A stretch of 64,000 nt of DNA from Leptonema illini DSM 21528. GTDB taxonomy: Bacteria; Spirochaetota; Leptospiria; Leptospirales; Leptonemataceae. The stretch lies in NCBI RefSeq assembly GCF_000243335.1, contig NZ_JH597773.1, forward strand, positions 2,473,684 through 2,537,683, in the 5' to 3' direction. The notes under the pieces were generated by a model. That model did not search any database. It worked only from the letters and a program-made list of their open reading frames with translations, and was not told the origin of the DNA. Shown piece after piece: positions 16,989-26,790 of the stretch. How positions within the stretch are numbered: the stretch's first letter is position 1; each line of letters starts with the position of its first letter. Made by a program: the position numbers and the translations under genes.

Positions 16989-19169
16989 ATGTACATTGTC
17001 TATTCAGCTGTGGGCGCCGGTGTTCTTGCACTGCTTTACAGCTTCTGGAAAACTGCATGGATCAGCCGCCAGGATGCCGGCGGCGAGAGAATGCAGCGGA
17101 TCGGTAAATATATCGCCGACGGAGCCATGGCGTTCCTGAAGGCCGAATATAAGGTCCTGTCCATCTTTGTCGTCGCCGTAGCGATCCTGCTTGGCGTCAC
17201 AGCAAATCAAGAAAGCTCTCACTGGCTTGTAGCCGTTTCTTTTGTCGTTGGTGCGATCTGCTCCGCTCTGGCCGGTTTTCTCGGCATGCGCGTCGCAACG
17301 AAGGCCAACTACCGTACCACCAATGCAGCCCGTAAAGGTCTGGCTCCCGCTCTTGAGATCGCCTTCGCAGGCGGTTCTGTCATGGGCATGGGCGTCGTCG
17401 GCCTCGGCGTCATCGGCCTCGGCTCCCTCTTCCTTGGATACGAAATGCTTTTCGGATTCGGCGGAGAAGAAAATACAACGAAGGTTCTGAACGTTCTCTC
17501 CGGCTTCTCGCTGGGCGCTTCTTCGATCGCTCTTTTCGCTCGTGTGGGCGGCGGTATCTACACTAAAGCTGCCGACGTCGGCGCCGACCTTGTCGGTAAA
17601 GTCGAAGCCGGTATTCCTGAAGACCATCCGCTGAACCCCGCCACCATCGCCGACAACGTGGGCGATAACGTAGGCGACGTCGCCGGTATGGGCGCTGACC
17701 TTTTCGAATCCTATGTAGGATCGATCCTCGGCTCGATGGTACTCGGCGCCGTATTCGTATCGGAACTGGCCGGTCAGGATCAGTTCAATGGTCTCTCGCT
17801 TGTGCTTCTTCCGCTGGCCCTGGCCGCCATCGGTATCGTCGTTTCGATCATCGGTTCGTTCTTCGTTCGCGTAGGCGAAAAAGGCAACCCACAGGTTGCA
17901 CTGAACATGGGCGAGATCGTAGCCGCCGTGCTTATGCTGATCGGCGCCTGGTTCGCCATCGACACGCTGCTTCCGTCTGAGTGGACGGCGACGGGCATCC
18001 TTGACGGAACGCCCCGTACCTTCACAGCGATCGGCGTCTTCTGGGCTACCATCGCAGGTCTTGTTGCCGGTGTGGCCGTAGGCTTCGTCACCGAGCATTA
18101 CACGGGCACGGGCAAGAAGCCGGTTCTGAACATCGTGAAGCAGTCCTCGACAGGCGCAGCGACAAACATCATCGCCGGCCTTGGAACGGGAATGCAGTCC
18201 ACTGCCATCCCGGTCCTCATCATCGCCGCCTCGATCATCGTCGCCTACTACTTCGCAGGCCTTTATGGTATCGCTATCGCCGCTCTTGGTATGCTGGCCA
18301 ATACCGGTATTCAGCTTGCCGTCGATGCTTATGGTCCGATCTCTGATAACGCCGGCGGTATCGCCGAAATGTCAGAGCAGCCGCCTGAAGTGCGTGAGCG
18401 TACAGACAAACTGGACGCCGTCGGTAATACGACCGCTGCCATCGGCAAAGGCTTTGCCATCGCTTCGGCTGCATTAACGGCCCTTGCCCTGTTCTCGGCC
18501 TTCATGAGCCAGGCCGGTATCACATCGATCAACGTCGCCAAACCCGACGTAATGGCCGGTCTTTTTGTGGGCTCCATGCTGCCCTTCCTCTTCTCTGCTC
18601 TGGCTATGGGTGCCGTCGGTCGTGCCGCTATGGACATGATCAACGAAGTACGTCGTCAGTTCCATGAGATTCCCGAGCTGAAGGCCGCTCTGGCCGTCAT
18701 GCAGAAGTACGAAGATCCGCATGACATGAAAGGCAAAGATCGCGAGATCTTTGACGCCGCCGACGGAAAGGCTGAATATGCAAAATGCGTCGAGATCTCG
18801 ACCAAAGCTGCCATCCGCGAGATGGTTCTGCCCGGTCTTCTTGCCATCGTCGCCCCCGTTATTGTAGGCTTCATCTTCGGACCGGAGTCTCTCGGCGGTC
18901 TGCTTGCCGGCGTAACGGCTGCAGGCGTTCTGATGGCCATCTTCCAGTCCAACGCCGGTGGTGCATGGGATAACGCCAAGAAGATGTTCGAAGGCGGAGT
19001 CGAGATCAACGGTAAGATCTACAAGAAAGGATCTGATCCGCACAAGGCTGCCGTTGTCGGCGATACGGTCGGCGACCCGCTGAAAGATACATCGGGACCG
19101 TCCATCAACATTCTCATCAAGCTGATGAGCGTCGTTGCTCTGGTCATCGCTCCTCTGATCAAGATCTGA
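16989..19169 (+). CDS. hppA: membrane-bound ion-pumping pyrophosphatase
   Basis: This 726-residue, multi-pass protein hydrolyses pyrophosphate to drive H+ or Na+ out of the cytoplasm. The substrate loop [19 protein letters not shown] and the acidic motif [20 protein letters not shown] are intact, as are the C-terminal motifs [11 protein letters not shown] and [15 protein letters not shown]. The segment [12 protein letters not shown] has Ala where potassium-independent enzymes have Lys, so this is predicted to be the K+-stimulated class, which includes both sodium and proton pumps. A strong AAAAGGAGAG Shine-Dalgarno precedes ATG 16989, and a good intrinsic terminator follows, so the gene is probably monocistronic. 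Confidence 0.96.
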   Translation: MYIVYSAVGAGVLALLYSFWKTAWISRQDAGGERMQRIGKYIADGAMAFLKAEYKVLSIFVVAVAILLGVTANQESSHWLVAVSFVVGAICSALAGFLGMRVATKANYRTTNAARKGLAPALEIAFAGGSVMGMGVVGLGVIGLGSLFLGYEMLFGFGGEENTTKVLNVLSGFSLGASSIALFARVGGGIYTKAADVGADLVGKVEAGIPEDHPLNPATIADNVGDNVGDVAGMGADLFESYVGSILGSMVLGAVFVSELAGQDQFNGLSLVLLPLALAAIGIVVSIIGSFFVRVGEKGNPQVALNMGEIVAAVLMLIGAWFAIDTLLPSEWTATGILDGTPRTFTAIGVFWATIAGLVAGVAVGFVTEHYTGTGKKPVLNIVKQSSTGAATNIIAGLGTGMQSTAIPVLIIAASIIVAYYFAGLYGIAIAALGMLANTGIQLAVDAYGPISDNAGGIAEMSEQPPEVRERTDKLDAVGNTTAAIGKGFAIASAALTALALFSAFMSQAGITSINVAKPDVMAGLFVGSMLPFLFSALAMGAVGRAAMDMINEVRRQFHEIPELKAALAVMQKYEDPHDMKGKDREIFDAADGKAEYAKCVEISTKAAIREMVLPGLLAIVAPVIVGFIFGPESLGGLLAGVTAAGVLMAIFQSNAGGAWDNAKKMFEGGVEINGKIYKKGSDPHKAAVVGDTVGDPLKDTSGPSINILIKLMSVVALVIAPLIKI

Positions 19170-19192
19170 TCGGTAGAGTTAGCCATTTACGA

Positions 19193-19225
19193 AACCCCGC
19201 CTGTGTTTGCAGGTGGGGTTTTTTT
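19193..19225 (+). terminator. intrinsic terminator of hppA
   Basis: An 11-bp stem AACCCCGCCTG / CAGGTGGGGTT with one G-T pair and a 6-base loop is followed by a run of seven T. It lies 24 bases after the hppA stop. Confidence 0.92.
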
Positions 19226-19315
19226 ATGCGAACAGGCGGTCAGAGCCTGCCCGTGATAGCCTCTTTATCTGATCAGCTCGCCCGGTCTCTCCTCGGAATC
19301 GTATCGAATACAAGA

Positions 19316-20176
19316 TCAGGGAACGATGATCTTGCCCGTTATATAGCCGATATCGAAATTGCCGGCTGCATCAACGGTATAGATGGAACTCACGGCGACA
19401 CAGGCGTCGCTAAAATCATTCACGTTAAAGCTGCTCATCGGCGGCGAGTATAACCCTGCCGGAAGGTCTCCTGGCGTGCCGGCAAATTCCTCCCTGTATG
19501 ACGTTGCCGTCGGTCCGCCGGCGCCGCCTGCCGTGCTGGTGCTCAGATCGACGTAAACATAGTCCATCGTAACCGCCGAAATGTAGGAAGCCGTCAGCTC
19601 CATCATCGCACCATTCTGAGATACCTGAATGCAATGCGTGGCGCAGTCGCCTATCGTAGCCGGGGCGGCCACTGCGCCAGCGCAAGGAGACGGAGGAGGC
19701 GGAGGTGGACTGGATAGGGCCTGTGCTGCACCAAAACCTGACGGCGATCGGGCAACAACGATAACCCTGTACGAAGCCCAGAGCTCCGGAGAAAGGAAAA
19801 GGAACTCTCCGGCATTATATTCAAACTCCTCTTTGATAAAACCCGACACGCTGCCGTCGCTCAGAAGAGCCATATAGCCGGGACGCCCGAGATAGGCCCT
19901 GACCGTCGTACCTTCAGGAGGCGCTGCGGCGAAGGAATATTCGATTTCAACGAACTGGTACTCCTGCTCTGCGTCCAGCCGAGTCTGCACGTTAAGCGCA
20001 TTCAAAACAGGCCTCTGTTCGGGTATCTCATGGGGCAATCCGCCCGACGTCGGCTGAAGCAAAGCAAAGAGCGCTCCGTCCATATTCTTTGAGGCATCGG
20101 AACAGGCCGTCAGAAAGAAAAGAGTGACGACACAAAGAGTGTTTCGGTATGTTCGCCGCAAATGTGGGTACGTCAT
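19316..20176 (-). CDS. lipoprotein of unknown function
   Basis: The 286-residue product starts with a basic segment, a hydrophobic core and the lipobox FLTAC (Cys25), so it should be lipid-anchored. The mature domain has many Ser/Thr/Gly/Pro and beta-strand-like segments. A poly-proline run near residue 155 (PPPPPPSP) separates two halves. Four cysteines (CAGAV...GDCATHC and a late ACVAV) could form disulfides. No domain is recognised. It is convergent with hppA and stands alone. Confidence 0.75.
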   Translation of the reverse strand: MTYPHLRRTYRNTLCVVTLFFLTACSDASKNMDGALFALLQPTSGGLPHEIPEQRPVLNALNVQTRLDAEQEYQFVEIEYSFAAAPPEGTTVRAYLGRPGYMALLSDGSVSGFIKEEFEYNAGEFLFLSPELWASYRVIVVARSPSGFGAAQALSSPPPPPPSPCAGAVAAPATIGDCATHCIQVSQNGAMMELTASYISAVTMDYVYVDLSTSTAGGAGGPTATSYREEFAGTPGDLPAGLYSPPMSSFNVNDFSDACVAVSSIYTVDAAGNFDIGYITGKIIVP

Positions 20177-20404
20177 GTATATTGCTAACCATCGCGCACG
20201 GTATCTTTTCAGATTTTTCCTGGTTTTAGCTCGGGCTGCGTTTTCGTTCAGTCATTCAGATCAAGATCAGACGCATTTATTCAATAACGGGAGCTGACTC
20301 GCCGCGCCTTTCGTCGCTTCGGCTCCTGAGAAAACATGCATTTCTATCGGTATGCAGTTCCGGATTCAGTTGCCCGAAAAGACATCCGTCATTATCTTGA
20401 ATCC

Positions 20405-20767
20405 ATGAGTGAAGCGCAGCCCGAAACATTCGATCTGACATCCCGCTACGAAGGCGATGATCCGAAGATAAAGGCTCTCTGGAAAGAGATCTACGGCGTC
20501 ATCGATCCAGAAATCGGATTGCCTCTTGTCGATCTGGGCCTGATCTACGACGTTCGCTTCGACGAGGAAACGAAGAAGGCGCATGTCGTCATGACCCTTA
20601 CGTCGATCGGCTGTCCGGCCGGCCCGTATCTGCAGACAGAGGTTTACAACGCCTGCAAGCGCGTTGAAGGCGTCGAAGAGGCGCAGGCCGAGATCGTCTT
20701 CTCACCTCCGTGGAATCCGCGTGAGATGGCCAGCGAAGAAGTGCAGATGATGCTCGGCATCTTCTGA
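20405..20767 (+). CDS. DUF59/MIP18-family Fe-S assembly protein (SufT-like)
   Basis: Starting at ATG 20405 the product has 120 residues; an ATG at 20336 would add 23 residues that do not resemble the family. Hallmarks of the DUF59 family are DPEIGLPLVDLGLIYDV (34-50), the conserved Cys70 in TLTSIGCPAGPYL, and SPPWNPREMAS near the C-terminus. Relatives (SufT, PaaD-like, eukaryotic MIP18) help mature iron-sulfur proteins. The window's SUF operon is about 37 kb away, so this gene is unlinked to it. No neighbours give further context. Confidence 0.87.
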   Translation: MSEAQPETFDLTSRYEGDDPKIKALWKEIYGVIDPEIGLPLVDLGLIYDVRFDEETKKAHVVMTLTSIGCPAGPYLQTEVYNACKRVEGVEEAQAEIVFSPPWNPREMASEEVQMMLGIF

Positions 20768-20806
20768 TCGCCGACCGTATACCTTAATGGCTCATGAACA
20801 GAGAGG

Positions 20807-21763
20807 TTAACGACCGCTCTGTTCTACCTTTGAAAGAAAGGGAATGACGAGCTTCGCCGTCCGCTTCGGTTGTTCGAGAAACGGCAGATGACCACATCCC
20901 TCGTAAAGATGGGTCTCGGCGTCTGGAAGGGCCGTCTTTAACACAGGCAGAGATTCGACGCCGATAATGCGATCCTGCTTCCCCCAGTAGATCTGAGCGG
21001 GAATCTTAGAGGCGGCCAGTGCAGGCAGCACCGGCTCAAGCGGTTCATAGCGATCATGAAAGACGACCTGCCAGGCCTTCAAGAAAAAGGCCGAATGACC
21101 GATGGCCTGCTCGCCAAGATACCGCTTCAGAGGTCCGGGGACAAAGGGCCTCTTCGTAAAAAGCATCTCGAACATGCGATCATACCCTTTCAAGTCGGAT
21201 GGCGCTAAACAGTTAACGCCCTGTGCCAGCAGCTTGAAATGATCGGAATGCCGCCCCTGCTCGATCCCGCTCGGGTCAAACAGCAGAAGCGAGCGCACAC
21301 GCTGCGGATATTTCACGGCGAAATGCACGGCCAGATGACCGCCCATCGAGCATCCGAAAAGATGAACGCGGTCAAGACCCAGCTCATCCATGAAGGCGCG
21401 AAGCCGCTCGATCTGCGCGGAGAGGACGGTTTGATCGGCGTTATCCAGAGGACTCGCGCCGAATCCAGGTAGATCAAGAGCGACACGACGGTATTTACGC
21501 GGCAGATGAGCGACAAGACGCCCCCAGTTGTCGCGGTCACCGGCAAAGCCATGCACGAAAAGCAGGATGTCGCGATCGGGCGCCGGGTCTTTATTGGAAT
21601 CCAGATAATAAACCGGACGATTTTCAATCGTAGCGATCTTCTCGCTCCAGCCGGCGCGAAAGCGCTCGAACCAGAGAACGAGGCCATAGAACAGGCCGGG
21701 GAACCCGAAATAAACGATCAGCAGAAGAACAACAGGCGGCAGAATCCAGTAAAGAAGATGCAT
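20807..21763 (-). CDS. membrane-anchored alpha/beta hydrolase
   Basis: The 318 residues begin with a membrane anchor (residues 4-30). An alpha/beta hydrolase domain follows with the oxyanion motif LFVHGFAGDRDNW, the nucleophile elbow GCSMGG (Ser139), an acid candidate in YWGKQDRIIG and the catalytic His in GCGHLPFLEQP. The esterase, lipase or C-C hydrolase substrate cannot be inferred. An 8-bp inverted repeat, GAACAGAG / CTCTGTTC (20796-20824), spans its stop codon. It lies downstream of ilvB on the same strand, beyond a terminator. Confidence 0.87.
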   Translation of the reverse strand: MHLLYWILPPVVLLLIVYFGFPGLFYGLVLWFERFRAGWSEKIATIENRPVYYLDSNKDPAPDRDILLFVHGFAGDRDNWGRLVAHLPRKYRRVALDLPGFGASPLDNADQTVLSAQIERLRAFMDELGLDRVHLFGCSMGGHLAVHFAVKYPQRVRSLLLFDPSGIEQGRHSDHFKLLAQGVNCLAPSDLKGYDRMFEMLFTKRPFVPGPLKRYLGEQAIGHSAFFLKAWQVVFHDRYEPLEPVLPALAASKIPAQIYWGKQDRIIGVESLPVLKTALPDAETHLYEGCGHLPFLEQPKRTAKLVIPFLSKVEQSGR

Positions 21764-21817
21764 AACGCAACCCTGGGTTCAGGCCGAAAGAAAGGCAAGA
21801 AGAATTCTCCAGGCAAA

Positions 21818-21870
21818 TTCAAAAGCCGGCATCGCTGCCGGCTTTTGAATCGCGAGAAACCACGGTTTCT
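21818..21870 (-). terminator. double hairpin terminator after ilvB
   Basis: A perfect 13-bp stem TTCAAAAGCCGGC / GCCGGCTTTTGAA with a 6-base loop lies at 21818-21849; read on the minus strand it ends in CTTTTGAATTT. Next to the ilvB stop is a smaller hairpin AGAAACC-AC-GGTTTCT at 21855-21870. Together they should end ilvB transcription. Confidence 0.8.
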
Positions 21871-21872
21871 AC

Positions 21873-23573
21873 TTATTTCTTCACGTTTTGTTTCTGCTTG
21901 AAAAGATCAGAGAACTGAATCATATCACGCTGCGATTTTCCGGCCGGGATCATCGGGAAGACCTTCTCATCAGACGGAATCACGACTTCAAGAAATGCCG
22001 GACCGTCGTCGGCAAGCAAGAAGTCGATACCCTGATCGATCTCGTCGGGCGAGGCGATGCTCATGGCCGGAATCTCATAGGCCTCGGCAAGTTTCACGAA
22101 GTTCGGGTTATACTGCCATTCGGATTCCGAGAAGCGCTCTTCATAGAAAAGCTCCTGCCACTGACGCACCATTCCGAGGAAGGTATTATTCAGAAGCACG
22201 ATCTTGACGCCGAGGTTATACTGACGAATCGTCGCCAGCTCCTGGATGCACATCTGATACGAGCCGTCGCCGGTGACGCAGACGACCAGATCGTCGGGTT
22301 TAGCGAACTTCGCGCCGATGGCAGCCGGCAGGCCATAGCCCATCGTACCCAGTCCGCCCGATGTCAGCCAGCGATTCGGCTGATCAAAGAGATAGTACTG
22401 CGCCGACCACATCTGATGCTGACCCACGTCGGTGGCGACGATGGCCTTGCCCTCGGACTTCTCGTAAAAGCGTTTCATGAAGCGCTGCGGCTTGATCACC
22501 TCTTCGCTGTCTTCGAATTCGAGAGGATAACGATTCTTGTATTCCTCGAGATGATTGACCCATTCCGAGCGGTCTTTCGATTCAACAAAAGGAATGATGG
22601 CTTGCAGAGCCTCTTTCAGGTCGCCATGAATATAATAATCGACCTCGACGCGCTTGTTGATCTCGGCGGAGTCGATATCGATATGAGCCTTCACGGCGCC
22701 TGCAGCGAAATCGCCGGGAACACCGGCGACGCGGTCATCAAAGCGAGCGCCGAGAGAGAGAATAAAATCGCATTCCAGAATGGCCTTATTCGCCGTCGCC
22801 GTTCCATGCATACCGGGCATGCCCAGCGACAGGATGTGCGTTCCAGGGAAGGCGCCAAGGGCCATCAGCGTGCACGTCGCCGGAATCATCCCCTTTTCTG
22901 CAAGCGTGCGGATCTCAGAAGAGGCCTTCGCGTTAATCGCCCCGCCGCCGATATAAAGCAGCGGACGCTTCGCGCTATTCAGAGCGGCGGCCAGGCCTTC
23001 GATATTACCCGAAACGGGAGGCGAGGAACGAAAGCGTTCGCTCAGTTTATTCGTACCGCGTACATTGGCCGTCTGTCCGGTCTGCACGTCTTTCGGGAAG
23101 TCGATCAGAACCGGCCCCGGACGGCCTGCCGTCAGCATGGCGAAGGCCTCTTCGAAGGTATCGGCCAGCTCATCGACATCTTTCACAAGGGCGTTGTATT
23201 TCGTAATCGGAATGGTAATGCCGAACATATCGGCCTCTTGAAAGGCGTCGCTGCCGATGGCCGCCGCCGGTACCTGCCCTGAGATCACCATGATAGGAAT
23301 GGAATCCATCTTCGCATCGGCGATGCCCGTGACCGCATTGGTCGCTCCGGGACCGCTTGTCACAATACAGAGGCCAGGACGTCCGCTTGCGCGGGCGTAG
23401 CCCTCGGCCATATGCAGGGCTCCCTGCTCGTGTCGCACGAGGATATGGCGAAAGCCGGAATGATACAGTTCATCGTAAAAGGGCAGGATGGCTCCACCCG
23501 GATATCCGAAGGCAAGCTCGAAGCCGTGAGACTGGATCAGATCGACCATCAGTTTTGCGCCGGTTTTTTTCAT
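21873..23573 (-). CDS. ilvB: acetolactate synthase, large subunit
   Basis: The open frame runs to 23780, but the start chosen is ATG 23573, which has a GCGAGGAT ribosome binding site and gives a normal-length 566-residue enzyme. The ThDP glutamate is Glu49 ([16 protein letters not shown]). The central FAD-associated domain and the C-terminal ThDP-binding motif (VTGDGSYQM... to LNN) are present, with the C-terminal [14 protein letters not shown] typical of biosynthetic AHAS. It condenses pyruvate, or pyruvate plus 2-oxobutyrate, in branched-chain amino acid synthesis. No regulatory subunit gene ilvN is adjacent. The leader contains a short hairpin (CTCAGA-TTG-TCTGAG near 23620). Confidence 0.95.
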   Translation of the reverse strand: MKKTGAKLMVDLIQSHGFELAFGYPGGAILPFYDELYHSGFRHILVRHEQGALHMAEGYARASGRPGLCIVTSGPGATNAVTGIADAKMDSIPIMVISGQVPAAAIGSDAFQEADMFGITIPITKYNALVKDVDELADTFEEAFAMLTAGRPGPVLIDFPKDVQTGQTANVRGTNKLSERFRSSPPVSGNIEGLAAALNSAKRPLLYIGGGAINAKASSEIRTLAEKGMIPATCTLMALGAFPGTHILSLGMPGMHGTATANKAILECDFILSLGARFDDRVAGVPGDFAAGAVKAHIDIDSAEINKRVEVDYYIHGDLKEALQAIIPFVESKDRSEWVNHLEEYKNRYPLEFEDSEEVIKPQRFMKRFYEKSEGKAIVATDVGQHQMWSAQYYLFDQPNRWLTSGGLGTMGYGLPAAIGAKFAKPDDLVVCVTGDGSYQMCIQELATIRQYNLGVKIVLLNNTFLGMVRQWQELFYEERFSESEWQYNPNFVKLAEAYEIPAMSIASPDEIDQGIDFLLADDGPAFLEVVIPSDEKVFPMIPAGKSQRDMIQFSDLFKQKQNVKK

Positions 23574-23746
23574 GGCAGATATCCTCGCAGGTTTGCTCTC
23601 AGAATGGTTCTCAGATTGTCTGAGGTTTCGCATGCTCTCTGCCCTGTGGCAGCCAGAACAGCGCGATTCCTCCATATTAGAGTCACAGAGCGTCCTGAAA
23701 AGTAAAAATCGCTGGCGAGCAGACAGGATCATCTCAGCCTGGGACT

Positions 23747-24787
23747 GTGCAGGTAAAGGACTCTCACGAGTTGCTCGCAAAGCTCAAAGGCATCGACATC
23801 AGCCAGCCTCCGGTTGTCCTTGTGTCGGGCTCCGATCCGTCCATCTTCGACCATACGGAGGATTTCATCCGCAGCCAGCTGCTCAAGCATGAGGCCGTTG
23901 AGCTCACCCTGCTCACGGGCGAACAGAACGATGCAGCGGTCCTCGTCGCCGGAGCCTTCAATCTGCCGCTTTTCTCGCCCTATCGCCTGTTTGTCGTAAA
24001 GAACGCCGAGCCCATCTTCCGCTATATTCTGTCTAACGAACGCTCTCCCGAGCAGCAGAACTTCAGCAACCTGCCCGAGCACACGATGCTGGCCCTCTAT
24101 TTCGAGGGAGAGCCGACAAAGGCCATGCTCAAGCTGTTCGGCGATCGGCTTATCCATCTGCAAACGAAGAACCTGTATGCAGATAACATGGAAGAGGCCA
24201 TTCGACGGGCGGCCATGTATCTGCGATTGGAGCTGACCGAAGAGGCGCTTTTAGAGATTCGCGAACGCGTGTCTCCGCGCGAAGGCGCCGTCCAGGACGC
24301 CCTCAAGCGTCTGAAAGAGATGCATACGAAGAATCATGCCGTCACGCTTGAAGAGGTGCGCGACATCCTCTTTCCTAAGGCCGGATGGGATATGTTCCGC
24401 CTTGTCGACGCCTGCTTCACGGGCGACATCTACACCTTCTCACGAGAGATGATGAAGTTCAGTCCGCCCGAGGATAACTTTCTCGCTCTGTTAAAGCAGC
24501 TTCTGAACCGCACCGACGAACTGAGACGCTATCGTATATGCAGAGCTCTCAATCTCTCGCCAGAAGAAACTCTTGCAACAGTCGGATTAAAAAACCGACA
24601 TCCTTTTATACAGAAGAAGGCGCTCAAACGCCTGTCAGACGAAACGCAGCGATTCGGAGCGGAGCGGCTGGAGCGGTTATACGAAATCATCACCGAAACG
24701 TCCAGCTCCTTTCGCCTCAACGTACCTCTCGACCATCAGGCGGTTTTTTTCGAGAAGAAGGCCATGGACATCTTCTTCCAGACGTAA
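23747..24787 (+). CDS. holA: DNA polymerase III delta subunit
   Basis: The 346-residue protein begins at GTG 23747, divergent from ilvB. It has the HolA pattern: [22 protein letters not shown] at the N-terminus, a clamp-contact segment [25 protein letters not shown] in the ATPase-like domain, and a helical C-terminal collar domain ending [11 protein letters not shown]. It lacks a Walker A motif, as expected for delta. It opens the beta sliding clamp within the clamp-loader complex. A hydrolase gene follows after 34 bases. Confidence 0.9.
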   Translation: MQVKDSHELLAKLKGIDISQPPVVLVSGSDPSIFDHTEDFIRSQLLKHEAVELTLLTGEQNDAAVLVAGAFNLPLFSPYRLFVVKNAEPIFRYILSNERSPEQQNFSNLPEHTMLALYFEGEPTKAMLKLFGDRLIHLQTKNLYADNMEEAIRRAAMYLRLELTEEALLEIRERVSPREGAVQDALKRLKEMHTKNHAVTLEEVRDILFPKAGWDMFRLVDACFTGDIYTFSREMMKFSPPEDNFLALLKQLLNRTDELRRYRICRALNLSPEETLATVGLKNRHPFIQKKALKRLSDETQRFGAERLERLYEIITETSSSFRLNVPLDHQAVFFEKKAMDIFFQT

Positions 24788-24821
24788 GCAACCGAGATGC
24801 AGAGCCACGGAGAGCGAAATC

Positions 24822-25799
24822 ATGAAGCGATTAAAGAAGATCCTCTATATCATAATTGCCGCTTTTGCTCTTTTCGTCACCGCCCTGTATAATCTTCCCT
24901 CGTCGATGCGCGAGGCGGCTTCGTTTGCCGATTTCAGTCAGCAAGTCGCCCCCGAGACTATCGCAGCCTACAGCGCCTTTCGAGAGCGTCCCGTCAAACG
25001 ACTCGAACGTAACGGACAGGTCTGGACCTACCGCAAGCACGGCAGCGGGCCGGCGCTTCTGCTATTGCATGGCATGGGCGGCGAGGCCGATCTGTGGTGG
25101 CAGCAGATTGAGAGCTACGAAAAGCATTTCACCGTCATCGCTCCTACCTATCCTCCTGCGCGCACGCTACAGGGGTTAAGCGAAGGCATCATCGATATAC
25201 TCGATGCCGAGAATATCGACCGCACGATCGTTATGGGCACATCGCTCGGAGGTTACCTGACGCAGTATCTTCTGGCGCAGCATCCGCAGCGCTTTGAGCG
25301 TGCCGCGCTTCTGAACACCTTTCCGCCGAATGACATCATCGCCGAGCAGAATCGCCTTCAGGGATGGGCGCTCCGCCTTCTGCCCGAGCCTGTCGTTTTC
25401 AGCATCTATCGTGCAGGCCTTGAAAAGCGCGTCCTGCCCGCCTCACAGAATTCACCTCTTCTGCGAGCTCATCTGATGACACTTGCATCAGGCGGCATGA
25501 CGAAAGCGCAACTCTACGGTCGCTACCTCTGCGTCATGGAGTCCTTTCAGCCGGCCGCCCCTTTTACACCGATGCTCATCGTCGATTCGGATAACGATCC
25601 GCTTGTAAGCGAGCAATTACGGGAGATGCTCGTCGGTACGTACCCGCAGGCGAAGCGCGTTACGCTGCATGAGGCCGGTCATTTTCCGTATATAAGTCAC
25701 AGCGATCAGTTCCATAGCGTAATCGACGAGTTTCTTTACGGCCATTCTCACGCTGCACCGATTTCATCGCCGATTCCCTCACCGAGGATAAGCCCATGA
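24822..25799 (+). CDS. membrane-anchored alpha/beta hydrolase
   Basis: GGAGAGCGAAATC precedes ATG 24822. The 325-residue protein has an N-terminal hydrophobic anchor (8-24), the oxyanion segment LLLHGMGGEADLWW, nucleophile elbow GTSLGG (Ser141), an acid candidate in VDSDNDPLV and catalytic His in EAGHFPYISHSDQ. It is a serine hydrolase of unknown substrate, probably facing the periplasm. Its stop overlaps the next start (ATGA), tying it to the first of the seven-Cys lipoproteins. The C-terminal Pro/Ser tail is unusual. Confidence 0.87.
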   Translation: MKRLKKILYIIIAAFALFVTALYNLPSSMREAASFADFSQQVAPETIAAYSAFRERPVKRLERNGQVWTYRKHGSGPALLLLHGMGGEADLWWQQIESYEKHFTVIAPTYPPARTLQGLSEGIIDILDAENIDRTIVMGTSLGGYLTQYLLAQHPQRFERAALLNTFPPNDIIAEQNRLQGWALRLLPEPVVFSIYRAGLEKRVLPASQNSPLLRAHLMTLASGGMTKAQLYGRYLCVMESFQPAAPFTPMLIVDSDNDPLVSEQLREMLVGTYPQAKRVTLHEAGHFPYISHSDQFHSVIDEFLYGHSHAAPISSPIPSPRISP

Positions 25800-26266
25800 A
25801 ACAGACATTTCTATCGGCATTCTGCATACTCGTAATCCTGTTTTCTGCGACTGCCTGCATTCTGCACGTGGACGGAAACGCCACCATCGATGCGGCCGAA
25901 GCGGCTTCACGACTGCGCATCGCCGCTACGGCGACGGCGATGCGTTGTCATCCTGATGCTCAACAGGCTCAGTCGGGCCCCATACTCATGGGATTCGCAC
26001 AAACGCTCTGCATCGCCGCGAATAACCCTGATCTTCTCGTTCTGGAAAGCGACGTTAACCGCTGCTCCGATCTCGTGCTGGCCCTGCCCTGTATGGAGAA
26101 CCCCTATCAGACCGGGCTTTTCGCCACGCAGCTTGCCCTTGCCTGCCCTGTTGAGGTGGTGCCCTTTCTGCTGAACGACGTGAACCATCCCGTTCAGGGA
26201 AATATTCCCGTCGCAACGGCACTTGGCGGCGAAAGCGCCTCGCCGTTTTACTACGGATGCCTTTAG
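25796..26266 (+). CDS. seven-Cys lipoprotein, paralogue A
   Basis: The 156-residue product has a signal peptide with lipobox SATAC (Cys21) and a mature domain with six further cysteines in the order RC, TLC, RC, PC, AC and a final GC. It aligns with the proteins at 26712 and 27444: all share VDGxxT near the new N-terminus, LPC/FPC, then C-x2-E-x-VPF, H-P-x-QGN and a terminal YYGC. These shared features define a small paralogous family. It is translationally coupled to the upstream hydrolase, not to the copper genes. The role is unknown; envelope location is inferred. Confidence 0.8.
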   Translation: MKQTFLSAFCILVILFSATACILHVDGNATIDAAEAASRLRIAATATAMRCHPDAQQAQSGPILMGFAQTLCIAANNPDLLVLESDVNRCSDLVLALPCMENPYQTGLFATQLALACPVEVVPFLLNDVNHPVQGNIPVATALGGESASPFYYGCL

Positions 26267-26272
26267 GCCGGC

Positions 26273-26473
26273 TTACTTCCCTGCAAGCACCGGATAACCG
26301 GCCTCTTCGATGCGAGAGGCGATGACCTCTTTCGCCGCCGTCGATTCGACCTTCACGGTTTGCGTCGCCAGATCGACCTCGACCTTAGCCGCCGGATCAG
26401 CGGCGCCGACCGACTTCTTCACGGCCATCACGCAATGATTACAGCTCATGCCTTCTACGGTATATTCGTACAT
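26273..26473 (-). CDS. copZ: copper chaperone, heavy-metal-associated domain
   Basis: Starting at ATG 26473 (AGGAG six bases upstream) the product is 66 residues, a single HMA ferredoxin-like domain. The metal motif is GMSCNHC with Cys11 and Cys14, and the domain closes with IEEAGYPVLAG. It should bind Cu(I) and pass it to the CopA ATPase encoded at 27997. The promoter carries a CueR-type operator with a 19-bp spacer, so it is expected to be copper-induced. An ATG 12 codons upstream is less likely, because it would place the start beside the core promoter. Confidence 0.92.
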   Translation of the reverse strand: MYEYTVEGMSCNHCVMAVKKSVGAADPAAKVEVDLATQTVKVESTAAKEVIASRIEEAGYPVLAGK

Positions 26474-26513
26474 CTCAAGCTCCTGTAGACCGGATTTTTC
26501 CGTTCTCAAGCAC

Positions 26514-26544
26514 AGTCTACACCTTCCAATAGTGGGAAGGTCAA
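26514..26544 (-). promoter_or_regulatory. CueR-type promoter/operator of copZ
   Basis: On the minus strand, -35 TTGACC (26539-26544) and -10 TAGACT (26514-26519) are separated by 19 bases, the long spacer typical of MerR-family activators. The spacer region holds ACCTTCC-N7-GGAAGGT (26521-26541), which closely matches known CueR operators. Activation by the CueR-like protein at 30509 is predicted. Confidence 0.88.
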
Positions 26545-26589
26545 GTGTCGAAAAAGAAAAAAATCACTGTAAAGCGCGAGCAGAGGGAA

Positions 26590-26790
26590 TAAACCTCGGA
26601 GGGCGCTAAGGGCACAGAGATAGAGGGCAGAGAAAATCAAAGAGAAGGCCTCCGCTCAGTCTCTCTTTCACCGCTTGACAGGCTCACACAATTCGTCTAC
26701 AATTGCCACTGATGCGCCGTATTCTTCTGGTTCTTGCGATCCTATCAAGCTGCACAGTCGGCGTGGACGGCGATGAGACCGTTAGAGCAA
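26590..26790 (+). repeat. direct repeat copy 1: leader, promoter and lipoprotein start
   Basis: About 200 bases here are strongly similar to 27322-27522. Both copies start TAAACCTC, continue through GGGCACAGAGATAGAGGGCA and GAAAATCAAAGAGAAG to a promoter, and run into the signal-peptide codons of a lipoprotein gene. The CACAGAG-type purine-rich first half resembles a dispersed intergenic repeat. The pair probably arose by tandem duplication of a promoter-gene unit. Confidence 0.85.
26675..26703 (+). promoter_or_regulatory. strong sigma70-type promoter, predicted leaderless start
   Basis: TTGACA (26675-26680), a 17-base spacer and TACAAT (26698-26703) form a near-consensus promoter. Only 8 bases separate the -10 box from ATG 26712, so transcription should begin at or within a base or two of the start codon. 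No Shine-Dalgarno fits in between. Confidence 0.82.

Noticed and set aside
17004-18098. Minus-strand open frame opposite hppA
   Set aside because: The product is Gly/Asp/His-rich low complexity; hppA is unambiguous on the plus strand.
21888-23282. Plus-strand open frame opposite ilvB
   Set aside because: It is an antisense shadow of a clear acetolactate synthase; the composition is unlike real proteins.
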